Of a stretch of 64,000 nt of DNA, positions 29,301 through 42,800 are shown piece by piece. The stretch covers positions 14,401,207 through 14,465,206 of the forward strand of contig NC_064769.1 in the NCBI RefSeq assembly GCF_011397635.1. The letters run 5' to 3'. The first letter of the stretch is position 1. Every line of letters starts with the position of its first letter. The notes under the pieces were generated by a model that was not told the origin of the DNA, did not search any database, and worked only from the letters and a program-made list of their open reading frames with translations. Source of the stretch: Epinephelus fuscoguttatus. Lineage: Eukaryota > Chordata > Actinopteri > Perciformes > Serranidae. The translations under genes were made by a program, and so were the position numbers.

Positions 29301-32300
29301 TGTGAGTCACTTGCGGTCCACTCAGAATGGACCCTGGACCCACTTTTGGACCGCGACCCACCACTTGGTTTGGTGTTAGCTGAATGGTAATGTGTGCATG
29401 GCAATGTGTTTGCAAAAATAATGCTAACATGTTGAGGGTTTAACAGGTGTATTTTATACTATGTTAGCCATCTCTGTTAAGTTTGTTAGCATGCTAACAT
29501 TTGCTAATGAGCCTGAAGTGCGATAACTTGTTACAGCTACAGAGTCTGTACACAGAGATATGTTGTAGCTTGTGTACGCCTCCTCAAAAATGTAACATTT
29601 GCAACTACTGATGCTTCTACTGGTAGAATTTTCTGATTCCAGCAGAGATTGTTGACAGTGAAGACAACATGAAGACAATAGGGAAGAAAAACTCAACAAC
29701 TTTAGTGAGGCTAAGAACCAAATGGTAAAATTGGCCAAAACAACAAAGCTACTTATTTCAAAATACTTTGTTAAGAAAATTGAGTTTCTCCTCAATAGAA
29801 AAGAAATTAGATGGCATTTGTGATGAAATATGTCAAGACGTGTCATGGCAGCTCTGTTTTTCTTTCACTTTCCTGTTGATGATATTTCCGAAATGGTTTT
29901 AATTCCCATCTCTATGCAAGGTGTAGAACACACATAAACTCTACTCTACTCGTCCGATTTATTAGAGTTTATCTAAATGTAGCTTTAAAAAAATGAAGGT
30001 TGTGTATAGTATGTGTATGCATTTGTACCTCTGTCAGAACATTACTTATTGTGTAGATCTCCAATGAACATCAATTTGCTCAATCAGATTCAATATCTGA
30101 ACAACCTTCGATTTATGATTCTTCATACCTCCCTTCATGCGCATAATCACAAAATGCATGCCCAAAACTACTTACATATGCACTCAATGAAACACACTAA
30201 CACTTGCCCCCCAAAGTGCACAAACACAGTATTTTTAGAAGCTCTCACCTCATGGAGGGCCTCCTGAGTGGTAAGCTAATTTTTGTAATCAAAGACTTGA
30301 AATGAGATTGTTACAGGTTAATGGTTTTCAGTGGGAGCTTTAAGTGTAGTGAGAATGGTTCTTATTGCTTCTTTTTAGGTAGTAAATATCAAGTTATGTG
30401 AGTGAATAAGCACTTGTCTTCTCTTACTATCCAGTATATCCTGTACCTATTAAAGTGACTGTAAAAGCACTCAACTGTAGAAGGTAGACTCATTGCACTG
30501 CAGCGGTGCAGAGTCAGTGATTTACTTTGTTTTACCAGGATTATATTTCTGTGATGATGTTATTGCAAAAAGCATGACCTTTTTGTAGACAGGTCATTTG
30601 ATTCATGAACACAATTGGAAGCAGTAAATGGAAAGTCTTACTGTAATAAGATGAGAAACTGAAATTAAGAGATCCTGCGATACACCCTCATACTGTTACA
30701 AATCTCTAATGGGCCATTTAAGAATGAGATCCCAGAAATTAATCTAAATTCTGTCAGTTTAACTGTCTTCAGATAACATATTCTGCTTTTCTTACACCTC
30801 CACGACATTCCCCTCAATTTTTTTCCTCGTGTATCATTTGGATCTTTTTATGTCCCCTTAGGTAGAGTGTTTAAAAGCAGAAATACAGACAGTTAAAAGC
30901 CACATTAGCAGCAGAGCTGAAGTGATGGCAATATCAGTCCAGACTGAAATATCTCAACAGCTATTACCTGGTACCTGCCAGATTCATGGTCACCAGAGAA
31001 TGAATCCTACTCACTTTGTTGATGCCCTGCCTTATCCTCTAGCACCATGAAGTTAACATTTGTGGATCTGAGTGAAATTTATTGACAACGTTTGGATGGA
31101 TTGTTATGAAAATTGGCACACACATTCACGTTACCTTTGTGAATCAATAGCTTTGATGATCCAATAGCCTTTTATCTAGTGCCATTATCAGGTCAACATC
31201 TTAATTAACCTAATTATTGAGATCAGTTAGTCCAATGCTTTGGTTTATGACAAAATACCTTCGAAACTATTTATCAGGTGATGTGTTTAGTGCTAATTAG
31301 CAAATGTTAGAACATTACCACACTAAATTGTCATTGACAAGTCAATATTATTGTTACGAGTGTGTTAGCATGCTGACTAGGGCTGTACCCAACTCAGAAA
31401 GATGTCAGTCCAATCAGATTTTGCTGTTGAATACAAATAATTGAATGTTCGTTCCTTTTTTTCACAAAGAGTTTGAGAGTTTGAGCGGGGTTCAATGGGA
31501 CTTCCAGGGTGACGGTGACATTCAAGTAGTAAAGTAAACAAGCCAAGTTAGCCCTCCGAGCTAATGCATGCTTACTAAGCTAACGACAGATTGGACATGT
31601 GCAAGGTGCAACAGCACTTTTTCCTGACACTAGATATCAAACAAATGCCAGAGACTGTATCTTATGAAGTTATTGTGAACTGTAAATTCACTACTTGTAA
31701 GCAAAAGGCAGATGATAATTTTATTTCAGAGCCATGTCACTCAGACTCACCCTGCGTCTGGGTCTGCAGCAGCCTATGCTGGAGAGCAGCATAAAAGCAA
31801 GGGGAGCTCAGCCTGCAGCTACATCTGGGGACTGAAACACCCCCAGAAGTACACTGCACACTGACTGACCAAAAAGTACTCGACTTGAAGAATCTCAGTT
31901 GACTGAGGGGTCTCCGACTGATGATTTAAATCTTCGACTTTCAGACTGCAGCCCTAATCCTTCTGACACCAGCATTCAGCCTCACAGAGCTGCTAGTAGC
32001 TGTAGAATCTTGTTCTCCTGTGGGTAACCTGGTTGAGCACAGATGAATCATGCTGCGTAAAGTAAATGTATAAATAAATTACATCAATTGTTTCCTCAGT
32101 GCTGGTGAGCAGAAAATGAAGAGCTTTCATTATATGAAATTACCAGACAGGCCCACAGGAATGCCCCATCATCATAACTGGGTCCTGAATAAAAGCTGTA
32201 AAGCATTACAGAGAAGTCGTTTCTTAGCACCACTATCAAAGTAAATGTGACTGCACTATATTGCCATGACTTCATGGTGCAATTGGATTTTTTTTTATCA

Positions 32301-32527
32301 CCTCCTGTTTGAAAATAACACCTGGTAGCACTTTTCCTTAATGCTGAGTGTGAGCGGGGGATGAATATTACCTCATAATCATGTGACTCCTCCTGATAAA
32401 ATATTGAAACAATATGTTATCTTGGAGATGGTATTAATAAAACCAAACACAGATGAGGGAAGAGATGATGCAACAGAGAGGATGTTAAAGGGACGCTCTT
32501 TAGTTTGTTGCATTACAATGTCTCTCT

Positions 32528-32563
<36 letters not shown>

Positions 32564-35500
32564 AACTATTTGGATAAAGAGTAATTAATCTATTCATTTA
32601 TCATTGCTTCTACGAAATGATGTAACAGAGAATTGGAAAGCAAGGAAGAAGGCAGGAAAGAAATTGATGTGGCCAAAAAAAAAAAGATGTAACTGTGAAG
32701 TTCTGTATTTGGTCAGTAATGAAGAATTCAAAAGAGACATTTTTAAGAGAAATAAAAAAAACCACCACACAGTCAGGATAGTTAACTCAACGGGGGATTT
32801 TAATTGTAATTTAAAAGAGTGTCGTCAGACATGAACAAACATGCAACAGCAGGTCAGTTATGCAATGAGACCTGCAGACAGGAGTCCGTGTGTGTGAGTG
32901 TGTGTGTGTGTATGTGTGTGTGTATTGTGGCAACATTAATCTTCACGAAGATGTTTCCCACATTAACAAACACAATTGTAAAAACAGACTGAATCACTGG
33001 ATCACAACAAATTCTGCACATCCTCATTAATGTTACACATCATACTTCATCCACGTTATACGTTAATGTTTGACCTATTGTGTATTGTGCGATTGTTAAA
33101 GTATTTTAGATTTGTCTTCTTATATCTACATCTATTTGGTATTTTACAGAAAGAAATGTTGCAGAGGCTTCAAGTTTGTGTTGGGCCAGTGCATTCCTGA
33201 AGGTATGGGAAACTGTTTGGATGTCTGTCTTGTGTATTAGTGATCATTTTGGAATGCTCTCCCATCAAACTTAACTGAACTTTATTTCATTTTGTCCTCA
33301 CTGAATGTTTGACATGACATAACAGAATTGAAAAAACTCAAACTGAGAGATACTGCAGATGGATGTGAGAGTCCCCCTTGTGTTTTGTTGCACTTACACT
33401 GATGAAATTCATTCATTCATTCATCTTCTAACCGCTTCATCCTCTTGAGGGTCGCGGGGGGGCTGGAGCCTGATGAAATCCCTCATTTATTTCTCTAGAC
33501 TATGATGTGTGTGCTGGCGCCCCCTGTGAGCAACAGTGTACTGACCATTTTGGGCGAGTGGTGTGCACCTGTTACCCTGGCTACCGCTACGACCGTGAGC
33601 GCCACAGAAACCGAGAGAGGCCCTACTGTTTGGGTGAGACCTTGTACAACACCTCATGAATATAATACATTTTTAAAAAACGGAATATGCTTTAAATTCT
33701 TGGATTTGTAACAGGTGACAGTGTTAGACGGCACTCTGACTTGTACTGGAGTGTAGCTTGGCCTGTCAGTCAGCAGAGACCTGCACTCTTCTATCTAATA
33801 GCAAAGGGACTCTGTGAGATTGTATAAAATATAATAATAATAGTAACTGAATATGTGCATCTTAATCAACACCGTCTTTCTTTAATTTGCTTGTTGTCTT
33901 TCCTCTGTATTTGTCTGTCACTTCAACATACAGACATCAACGAATGTGAAGACGAAAACACGACTGCGTGCTCTCAGATCTGCATCAATTCAGTGGGGAG
34001 CTACAGGTGTGAGTGTGAGAAAGGCTATTTCCTGGAAGAAGATGGAAAAACATGCACCAAGGGGGAGAGAGGTGAGAATATTATTTTTACTCAGACAGTC
34101 TCTTTCACTCAAGGGCACATCTGACTGTGATGTGGAGCTGACCACACATTGTTATTTGCTGGGAGAAAAGGAGATGGGGGTTGCTGGGGGTACTGCAAAC
34201 ATAGACACCTGGTATTCATTACACATCCAAGTTCCTTGTCCATGTCAGAACCGTTCTGTCTCCCAAACATACCGCTGCCCCCGTGACTCCTGGTCTTTTC
34301 TGATTTGCTGGATGCATTAGAGGAGAACATTACAAAAGGTCCGGGCGATAATAATGTATTTTGTTGCCCCAGATTCAGTCGCCAATGAAGCGCTCAGGGG
34401 CTGCAGATTTGCTACTTCCTCCCATGAGTTTATCTTCCATTACCTACCATAACATTTCAGGAGAAGTTGGAGAGAGAGTTAAGATGGTTCATATAGTCAT
34501 GCTCCTGCTTTATGTCCTGCTGCTTTGTGACGTAGTGAGGAAAATAGTGTCCAGACACTTTCACTCATCCATTAAATGTATGCATTTGCAGAGCAGGGGT
34601 CATTTTTCTACAGCCCAGAGACAAAACCAGGAGACATAGTGAGCTCAGTAACGTAAATGTTTTAATGTGGTTTCTGAGTTATGAGTGGTTAATTGTAGAT
34701 AGAATTATCCTCAGTGCCAAACCTTTTTGTCAAAATGTTCAAATGTGTAAATATTCCAATTCAAATCCCAAAATTTGTACAGCATCATATAACACAAAAG
34801 CATAAAAACATCATAAAACAGCACAAGATGTGCAAAAAACAGGACGTCCATGCATACCTACATATAAAATTACATAGTACATCCACATACAAACAAGCAT
34901 TCGTTACATTTCAGAAAAAGCTCAAGTGAAAAGGAAGGATTTTAGTTTGGTTTTTAAGGAACACAGCAAGCCTGAGATAAGTGGGCAGACTGGTCCATCC
35001 TCTAGGAGACTCAATAATAAATGTCACATTATCAGACTTTGAAAATGCTCTGGGCACATTAAGGTGAATCGACTTTGTGACTAGAGAGATCTCTAAGGTT
35101 CATAAACTGACAGCATGTCTGAGATGTAGTGTAGAGTAAGACCAGCAAGTGCTTTGTAAACCCAAAGGAGGACTTGAATTGGATTCTAAAAATAACCCGT
35201 AACCACTCTGGGTTTCGGAGGACAGGAGTTACATGGTCTGATCTTTTGTGCAGCTGAGTCCTGGATAAGTTATAATCTATGGATTGTTTTGTCTTGAAGA
35301 CCCACAAAGAGATAACTGCAATAGTGTAGCCTGCTCTTAATAAATGCATTTGTGATTTTCTCTGAGTCAGTTGGGAAAGACGGCCTCTGACTCTGGAGAT
35401 CTTTTTAAGTTGAGAAAAGGAAACCCTGGTGATGCCACGGATGTGATCCTGGGCTTTAGTTCCCACTTCCCACAACCCAAAATTAGTGACTGAAAAATCA

Positions 35501-36755
35501 AACCAAAAAATATGTAATTATGTATCATGATTTTATCTTCACCAGAGCCAGTACATTAGTTCAGCACTAGTCTGCCACAAGGCTCTGAAAGATTTACTAA
35601 ACCTTCCCGTCTAAGTCAATGATTTTAAGTGACCTGCATACTCAGGTCTAACAAATGACAGCTTTACTGAGTTATTCTGCACTGTGTAAGTCACTTATCG
35701 CCTAGTTAGCTCACACATTTGCAATAGACCATCAAACTGTCACCAGACTAGCACTGACTGACTCGGGAAAATTGACCCTTACATTTTTGCTTTTTTTGGT
35801 TCTTGGAAGTGTTAGTAGGATTGCTTTAACAGAATTGTCAGCACACTATTTTAAGATATTCTTGATCAAATTGTGCTGAATCATGCCACACATTAAGTCA
35901 ACATGATATTATGTTTTTCCTTCTGACAGTTTTTCTGAAAGAATCATTTTCTGGTATCTTCTGTGACAGAAACTTTTTTCCCCAAATCTCAGCAGTGCAT
36001 CTCTTTGAGAAGTCTGACAACGTGATGAATGCTGGAACTTGCTCAGCCACGTGTGACGATTTCCACCAGATCAGGATGTCTGTCCTGCAGCTTAAACAGA
36101 AGGTAAGGGCCAGAAAATAATAACAAAAACACATTTGAACGTAAATATCTGCAGAGCTGCTCCTTTTCTTTATCACCACCTAAACATCTCGCTGTATCTC
36201 CGTGGAGTCCAAACCTGACAGGATTTCAGAAACAACAGCGGGCAGATTTATACAACTTCCATGAGATTTATTGTAGCACTTTATTTCCCAATAAAAATGT
36301 CTGAAAAAACTTCCTGTACTGTAGCTGTTAGATTTCCTCTATGAATGGGAATTGGTGGGCAATTTGCGTTCAACTCAGCAGTGGGGTTACATTTCCGTCT
36401 GTGTAATCACAGGCGTCTGAACCTATCTGAGCACGAGTCTGTCAACAGTGGCACTCAACATCTTCGGCTATAACACATTATATATTGCTTCCAGCTGTGT
36501 GGTCTGGGTGCTCCTGCAGCTACACAGCATGTGTCTATATTTTCTTAATGTTAATATATTAAGAAAACAAGATGAAAATTCTGTCTATTATTCCAGTATA
36601 TTAGAAAGTATATTCTCATGTATTCATATCATGGGAAGAGAATGAGTGCAGGGTCAAACTGTGGTTCAAACACCTGTACCCAAGGTCACAGGCTACAGTC
36701 TTGCATAATGCTCACTGATCAGCAGGTGAACCACGACCTCTCTCAGTGTGTGATT

Positions 36756-36809
<54 letters not shown>

Positions 36810-39800
36810 ACACATGTTTGTATGTCTGTGCGCATGAATTCAGATTTTTTCGGCCCTTGCAGCATAGCAAGGTCTTTCACGTGTTTCCCACTGGGAATGC
36901 CAGATCCACATGATGTTATACAGAGATCAAAGATAACTTTTCCCATGGATGCCACTTAGCATACAGAGCAGGAACTCTCCTGGTCTTGCTGAATAATGCA
37001 GAGGGGTTGCCTGGCCCTCCATCTGTCTGGGCTACAGCTTGTGGCAGATGGAAGATCAGCTTTCATCTTTATTATTTAAGCATAATTTTACCTGAAATTG
37101 GCCCTTGAGTGTGTAATTTCCCTGTCCTGTTTGACACTGCCGGACATTATGAAGCATTGTATGTAAAACCATTTTAGGAATGACAACCAAATGACTGTTA
37201 CGCATTTGTGTTTGACATCACTTCCAAATTAAGGAGAAAAAAAGATTTCCAAGCCCTGAAAGAATATGTATTTTTGTTGGCGATGTTCTTTATTTGATAA
37301 TTCATTCAATTATTTGTAGTTGACTTGTCATTGACCTGTTCATTCACTCATTATTCTCTGTATCCGTGTTCAAGATGGCCATGCTGTCAAACAGCGCTGA
37401 TGTCCCTGAGCAGATGACCAGCGAGAAAATCCTGACATCGCCCATATTTTTACCAGGGCCTCCAGGTCTCCCCGGTCCCCCAGGTAAACACATGAAGCTA
37501 AAGATAATAAAACAGTGTCAGACTCTGCATAAAGAAATTGGCCCGCATCCAGCAGGGTTAGACTGAAGCAAGACTGAGTCTACAGCCATGCTAACTGCTC
37601 TGTGAAGCTGTACTTAGGCACAGCTGTGCTTTAAGCTAAATGCTAACAAGAGCATGGTAACATGCTGATAATGACAATGTTAAAATGCTGGTGTTTAGCA
37701 GACATAATGGTTAACATGTTCATCGGTAAATTGTGCTGCTATTTAGCAATAAACACAAACAGTTGAGGCTGATGGGCAAGCAATTAGCTTTGCTGGTATT
37801 TTCTCATAAACTAAATTGTTGAACAAATTAAACTTTTATGGTGATGACAGATGAAAAGTTAAAGGGGAACTACGCCCATTTCCAAATTTATATGTTATTT
37901 CTACAGTCTAAGACAGTCCAAAAACATTAGTGAACATGAACAACTCTCTACCAAAGCCAAATACCAGAGTGGTAAAGCTCAAATTTGTGATTTCCTCAAA
38001 TAGAAAGTCTTGGGCTGCTCCACAGACAATAAATAGTGAAAGATGTTGTAGATGACACTGAAAGCACCCAGGGGAATGGTTTGAATATAAGGGTACATTT
38101 TCCATTTCACAACTGAGAGCATTACAGTAGAATAAAGCTCATTTAGGTATAAAAAGGAAAACAAACGTTGTGCGGGTCCACATGTCAGTCTCACATTCAT
38201 TGTCTTTCTGGGTTTGAGAGGGGGTAGCTCATGTTCACAAATATTGATTGAACTTTCCTTAACCATGAAAATAACATATTGGAATTGTTAATTTGGGTGG
38301 TGTTCCCCTTTAAGGGATTACAATTATTATAATATATCATGGGGACAACATAAACATCAGTACCAAATTTCATCCGTTAGCTGTCAAGACATTTCAGTCA
38401 AATTCACAAATGTTAATCTCATGGTAGCGCTAGAAAGAAAAGTCAGGAGATCACTGAAGTCAGCAAGATTCATAATCATGGATCCATGAATATCTGTGCC
38501 AATATATCCATTAGATGTTGAGGTGTTTCACAGAAGAAGTGAAAACCTTGACCAGCTGGTAGCAGGGAACAATCGTAAGTATGGACCAAAGTGGTGGAAC
38601 GACCAGCTCACCGGCATTGCCACCAAGAGTATTTAATCTACTCTGTGTGTGACCTTTTTGTGATCAGTTGCCTTTATTTCTTCAATATCAGTCTGTATTG
38701 TTTTAGGAGATCCAGGACCAGAGGGCCCTCCAGGTCTTCCTGGACTGTTTGGGCCCCCCGGGCCTCCTGGTCCAAGGGGCTTGATGGGACCTATGGGACC
38801 CACACCAGACCTGTCTCACATCAAACGGGGCCCCAGAGGACCTGTGGTCAGTTAATGTATACTTTTTTCTTCATTTATTATAAATAATGTGTGTTTTAAT
38901 CAAATCTGCCACACAAAGTTTTAATCCCAGATAAAGTGGGTACATTTTCTCAGCACTTTATAAACACTTAATTTGTCATATTCCTCATATTGACAGCATA
39001 GGCTGAATGTGTGCGTGTTCTGACTGTAATTCTTGGATACCTGTCTCATGTCCACCTTTGCCTTTATTTCCTGTTGGCTCAGCGTCACACTTCACAGCAG
39101 AATCACTCAGTTAATCTTGATAACTGCACTCCACGCTTTGAAACTTTGAAAAGGACTTTACTTTTGTCTATGTTGCAGATTTTTTTTTTTCATCAAACAA
39201 ATTCAGGTAATTTAGCAATCCTGCAACCTAGGACAGGCCCCAGGAGAGCTGTGACTGATTTGTCTTGATGATGAGTGGGAGAGAAAGCAAGTATCTCTTG
39301 CATTTCAACTGACACATTTAAGAAAGACAAAAAAATGGCCCATCATTCACCCTCTTAAAGAAATCCAAACTTCTGCAAGGGGAAAAGGGATGACACATGG
39401 TAATGGCAATCATAACAGAGAAGGTAGAATCCATTTACAGCTTTAGTTGTTTTCTTTGGCTCGCTGTGGTTTTGTGCAGCTCTTGGTCTCGCCTGCGAGT
39501 GTGAACCCTCCGTGGCAAGCTGAATCAAGAATGTGACATATTTTTAGTTTTTAAAGCTTTGCTATTTATGCAATCTCTTTATTGATAAATCAGACCATCA
39601 ACACTTCCAATCATTCATATCAAGACCTGAATGATGCCAAACCAAGAAGTGTAGAACACTGTTTTTACGGTAGAAAGTGATCTTTTGGCTTGTGTGTGTG
39701 TCTTTATATTCATGACCTGTTAATACGTTTAATCAGTGCACATGATGGTGAGGTCTGACTTAAAGGGAGGTGTCCTTCTCTTCACACAAAAACATAATTA

Positions 39801-42800
39801 GATTCTGAGCACAGTTATGAGGTTTGGCCACCAGGTCACACATATTTCAGCTGCATGTCAGGGTTTGAGAAATGATGACTGTGGTATGGTGTGTGACTCG
39901 CAGGCTTGGTACTGATCTAAATATTGGCCCTTCTCCCTACACTATGTCTTCACACCTCCCTAATGATGATTACTCCAGGAAAGAGATCAAAGCGATCTCT
40001 GCTATCCAGCTGAAGTCACTCAACAATTGGCCTGAAGGCAGGGACAAAGTTAATCTTGGATAATTGTTGGCGGAGCACGATGAGGATGTCCGTTTTGAAT
40101 TTAAAGAGATTTAGAATGACTCGGTTTTTCTGTGAAAACATTGAATTGAACATTAACGCATTTCTTGGTGCAAGGCAAGGGAACACCATCAGAGAGAAAT
40201 GCAAATTCACATTTATGGACTTCACAGTGTCCAGTTGTTTGTCTTTGGAGTGTAAAAGGAAACTGACATGAAATGCTGTTTGTTTTTTGTTATTTTGTTT
40301 ATCATTTAACAGGGGCCTCCAGGAGCACCAGGAAAAGATGGCCTAAAGGTGAGTTCAGATGCTGTTTTGTCACCTAATCTTGTTGTATACGTGTAACACA
40401 GAATTTGATACAGACAGTATGTCCCTAATATCCAGTGACTACTGAATTGTCCCCAGAGAAGTAGTCAATGTATTTGGTACACGTTGGTTACCAGATCTTG
40501 TTCTACACTACTAGTCCCATCTCCCTAACCCAATATTACTAATAGACTCTTTCATTGCAATACTGTTGCTATGGCAACAACTATGGTCCAGTTTACTTCC
40601 TGTCAGCTACTGCATTAACAAACATTCCAACAGGAAATACAGAAGGAGCCATTTAAAATGTTTATGCTGTCAAGTATGAAACGGCCTATAGGCTTGGCTT
40701 TGCTGTTTCTTGCTAACGTAGAAGAAGCTGCAGCTACATCTGGTTGTAAAAAGCACTGAACCGCCCTCAACTAGGTTGGCATGTCCCTTATACTGACAGT
40801 TCTGAGCAGGAAAATACAGGACAAGTTGCATCTTGTAGTAGTTCACTTTTTATGTCTTTGTGCCAGTAACAGCCATAGCTGGAGACATTATGTTTTCAGG
40901 TTGTACGGACGTACGTTGGTGTTATTCTTTGGAACGCGATATCTCAAGTACACCTTGAGGGAATTTCCTCAAATTTGGCACAAACATCCACTCTGACTCA
41001 ACAATCAACTGATTAGATTTTGGTGGTCAAACATTGCTTATTAGGACAAAATTATACACCAATGTCTAATAGGATAAAATGATAAAATGCGTGTTAAACA
41101 TTTGTGTGTGTGTGAACAGACATGGATGAAAACCATAACTGCAACTTGGCAGACTGGTTCGCAGAGGCATACAAACGTGAGGCAGTAATTCTAGATTCCT
41201 CAAAATATCACAGCTTTATTCTCGACTTCTCAGAGAACACAGCCATTTGGGGTATGTTTTGAATGTTCACAAAGTTTACAACATGAAATGAAGCGTTTGA
41301 CACTCAAAATTGACCCTCAGACCCCTGACTCAATATGTGTCCCCCCCTAGTGTAGCATAACATTTCTTTCTAGACAAAGGCTATTTTTTAGTTGCACATT
41401 GTAGAACAGTGGCCCAGCATGTGTTGCCCCTCAGGCAGAGGAGTCATTCATGTTGGCACCAGAAATTGACTCTTGGCTCACTGAACACAACTTCTCTAAA
41501 AAGACAGATAACAAAAAGTTGCAGAAGATTTGAAAGTGCCGTCTAGGTCATTTGGCTCATGTGCCAGCACTATGTCTGTCAAAAGATATTTCTCAATAGC
41601 CAAAATGCTTCTCAACTTTTCCGAATGTATACAGGGGGAAAACCACAAGCCAGGTGCCAGGATTCTCACAAATACTCAATTTGTCCCTGCGGATGATAGG
41701 ATCACTACAAGTTGCTTCAAGTTCAGAGAGGAAACCTGGTGTGCCAAACCACAATAGACACAGTTTTGATCCTCTAGCCGGGAATTGTTATAAATTCCAA
41801 AGCAGCATGATTTGGTAAAATAGCTTCTGAATAAGAGCTCAGGCAGAGCATTGTTATTTGGTATCAGAGTCACTCTGGTACACAGGCATCTTGGGACAGA
41901 CTTGAGATTGCACACATTCCATCAGAGGATATCATTTCTGATGAGCTTATTTCCTTCATGTGCAAACAAATTTCCCCCGCAATGTGAGTCAGAACTGACC
42001 CAGTTCACAAGGAGCTGAAGCCAGCAGCAAGTCTGTTCAAGTGGCAACCCAGTAACTTCCTCCTGACCATCAGCGTGAAGACTCTGGATACCTCTGGGCT
42101 GTTGCGGTTGTCTGGAATATCACTGGGATTTTGTGAAGAGTTGCTGACAGGAGGTGCTAACCATCTTTCAGAAAGCTAACTGGATTTTTTTCTCCACTTT
42201 GCCATCCCGAGAAGCCTAAGGCAAAGTGTTAAAAAAAAGAGTGTCCAGCAGATGGTTAAGCCTCAGATTAGGGAGAAACAACTCAGATTCCACCTGGCTG
42301 CAGAGAGATTTATGTTTGCATTTCACTTTTTTTAAATTAAACCAATTTGCTTTCACCTGATCACTCATTTTGTAATATTCCTAAAAAAAGAAAATCTAAG
42401 CGCAAACTGAGGTCAGAAAAATACAATTGCATCTTTGCTGCTTCGCTGACTTCTGCAATGAGCTTTAGAGCAGTTGTAGCTGAGTTTGACAATGATTCAC
42501 CCTCATTCAGATGGGAAGAACACACTTGCCCCAGATAGAGCAGTTTAGCTGTTATTTTCATGAATGAAGAGACTGTGGCAACAGTAGTGGTACCAAGATG
42601 AGCTACAAATCCGAGGCCTTTTAAAATTAAAAGTCAACTTCCTGTCAATCTTTTGTTTGACGGTAGATTGGTTGCGCAGTTGGAGTGGTTAGGTTTTCCT
42701 TGTCAGTGCCAAGGCCAAACTTCAATGGGAAGTTGAAGCTCTATGATACTGTAGGAGATCAGAATCAACTGAGACTGAGAGTAACCAGATGAGGTGGTTC

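Larger units (their letters stand above)
32013..33149 (+). other. ccbe1 intron 2, 3' end
   Basis: Contains two microsatellites and A-rich runs, then the exon 3 acceptor. No other feature seen. Confidence 0.45.

Noticed and set aside
29454..29846. 130-residue minus-strand frame in ccbe1 intron 2
   Set aside because: Low-complexity Ser/Leu composition, no recognisable domain, no splice context; chance opening.
33855..33933. N-terminal extension of exon 5 from 33855
   Set aside because: Intronic; the CATACAG acceptor at 33933 and the phase of exon 4 fix the exon start.
36618..36959. 113-residue plus-strand frame with Val-Cys repeat
   Set aside because: Read-through of a GT microsatellite.
41530..41757. 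hAT transposase domain in ccbe1 intron 9
   Set aside because: Only a faint match around RYFSIAKML; no other domain block or element end, so not claimed beyond a low-confidence note.
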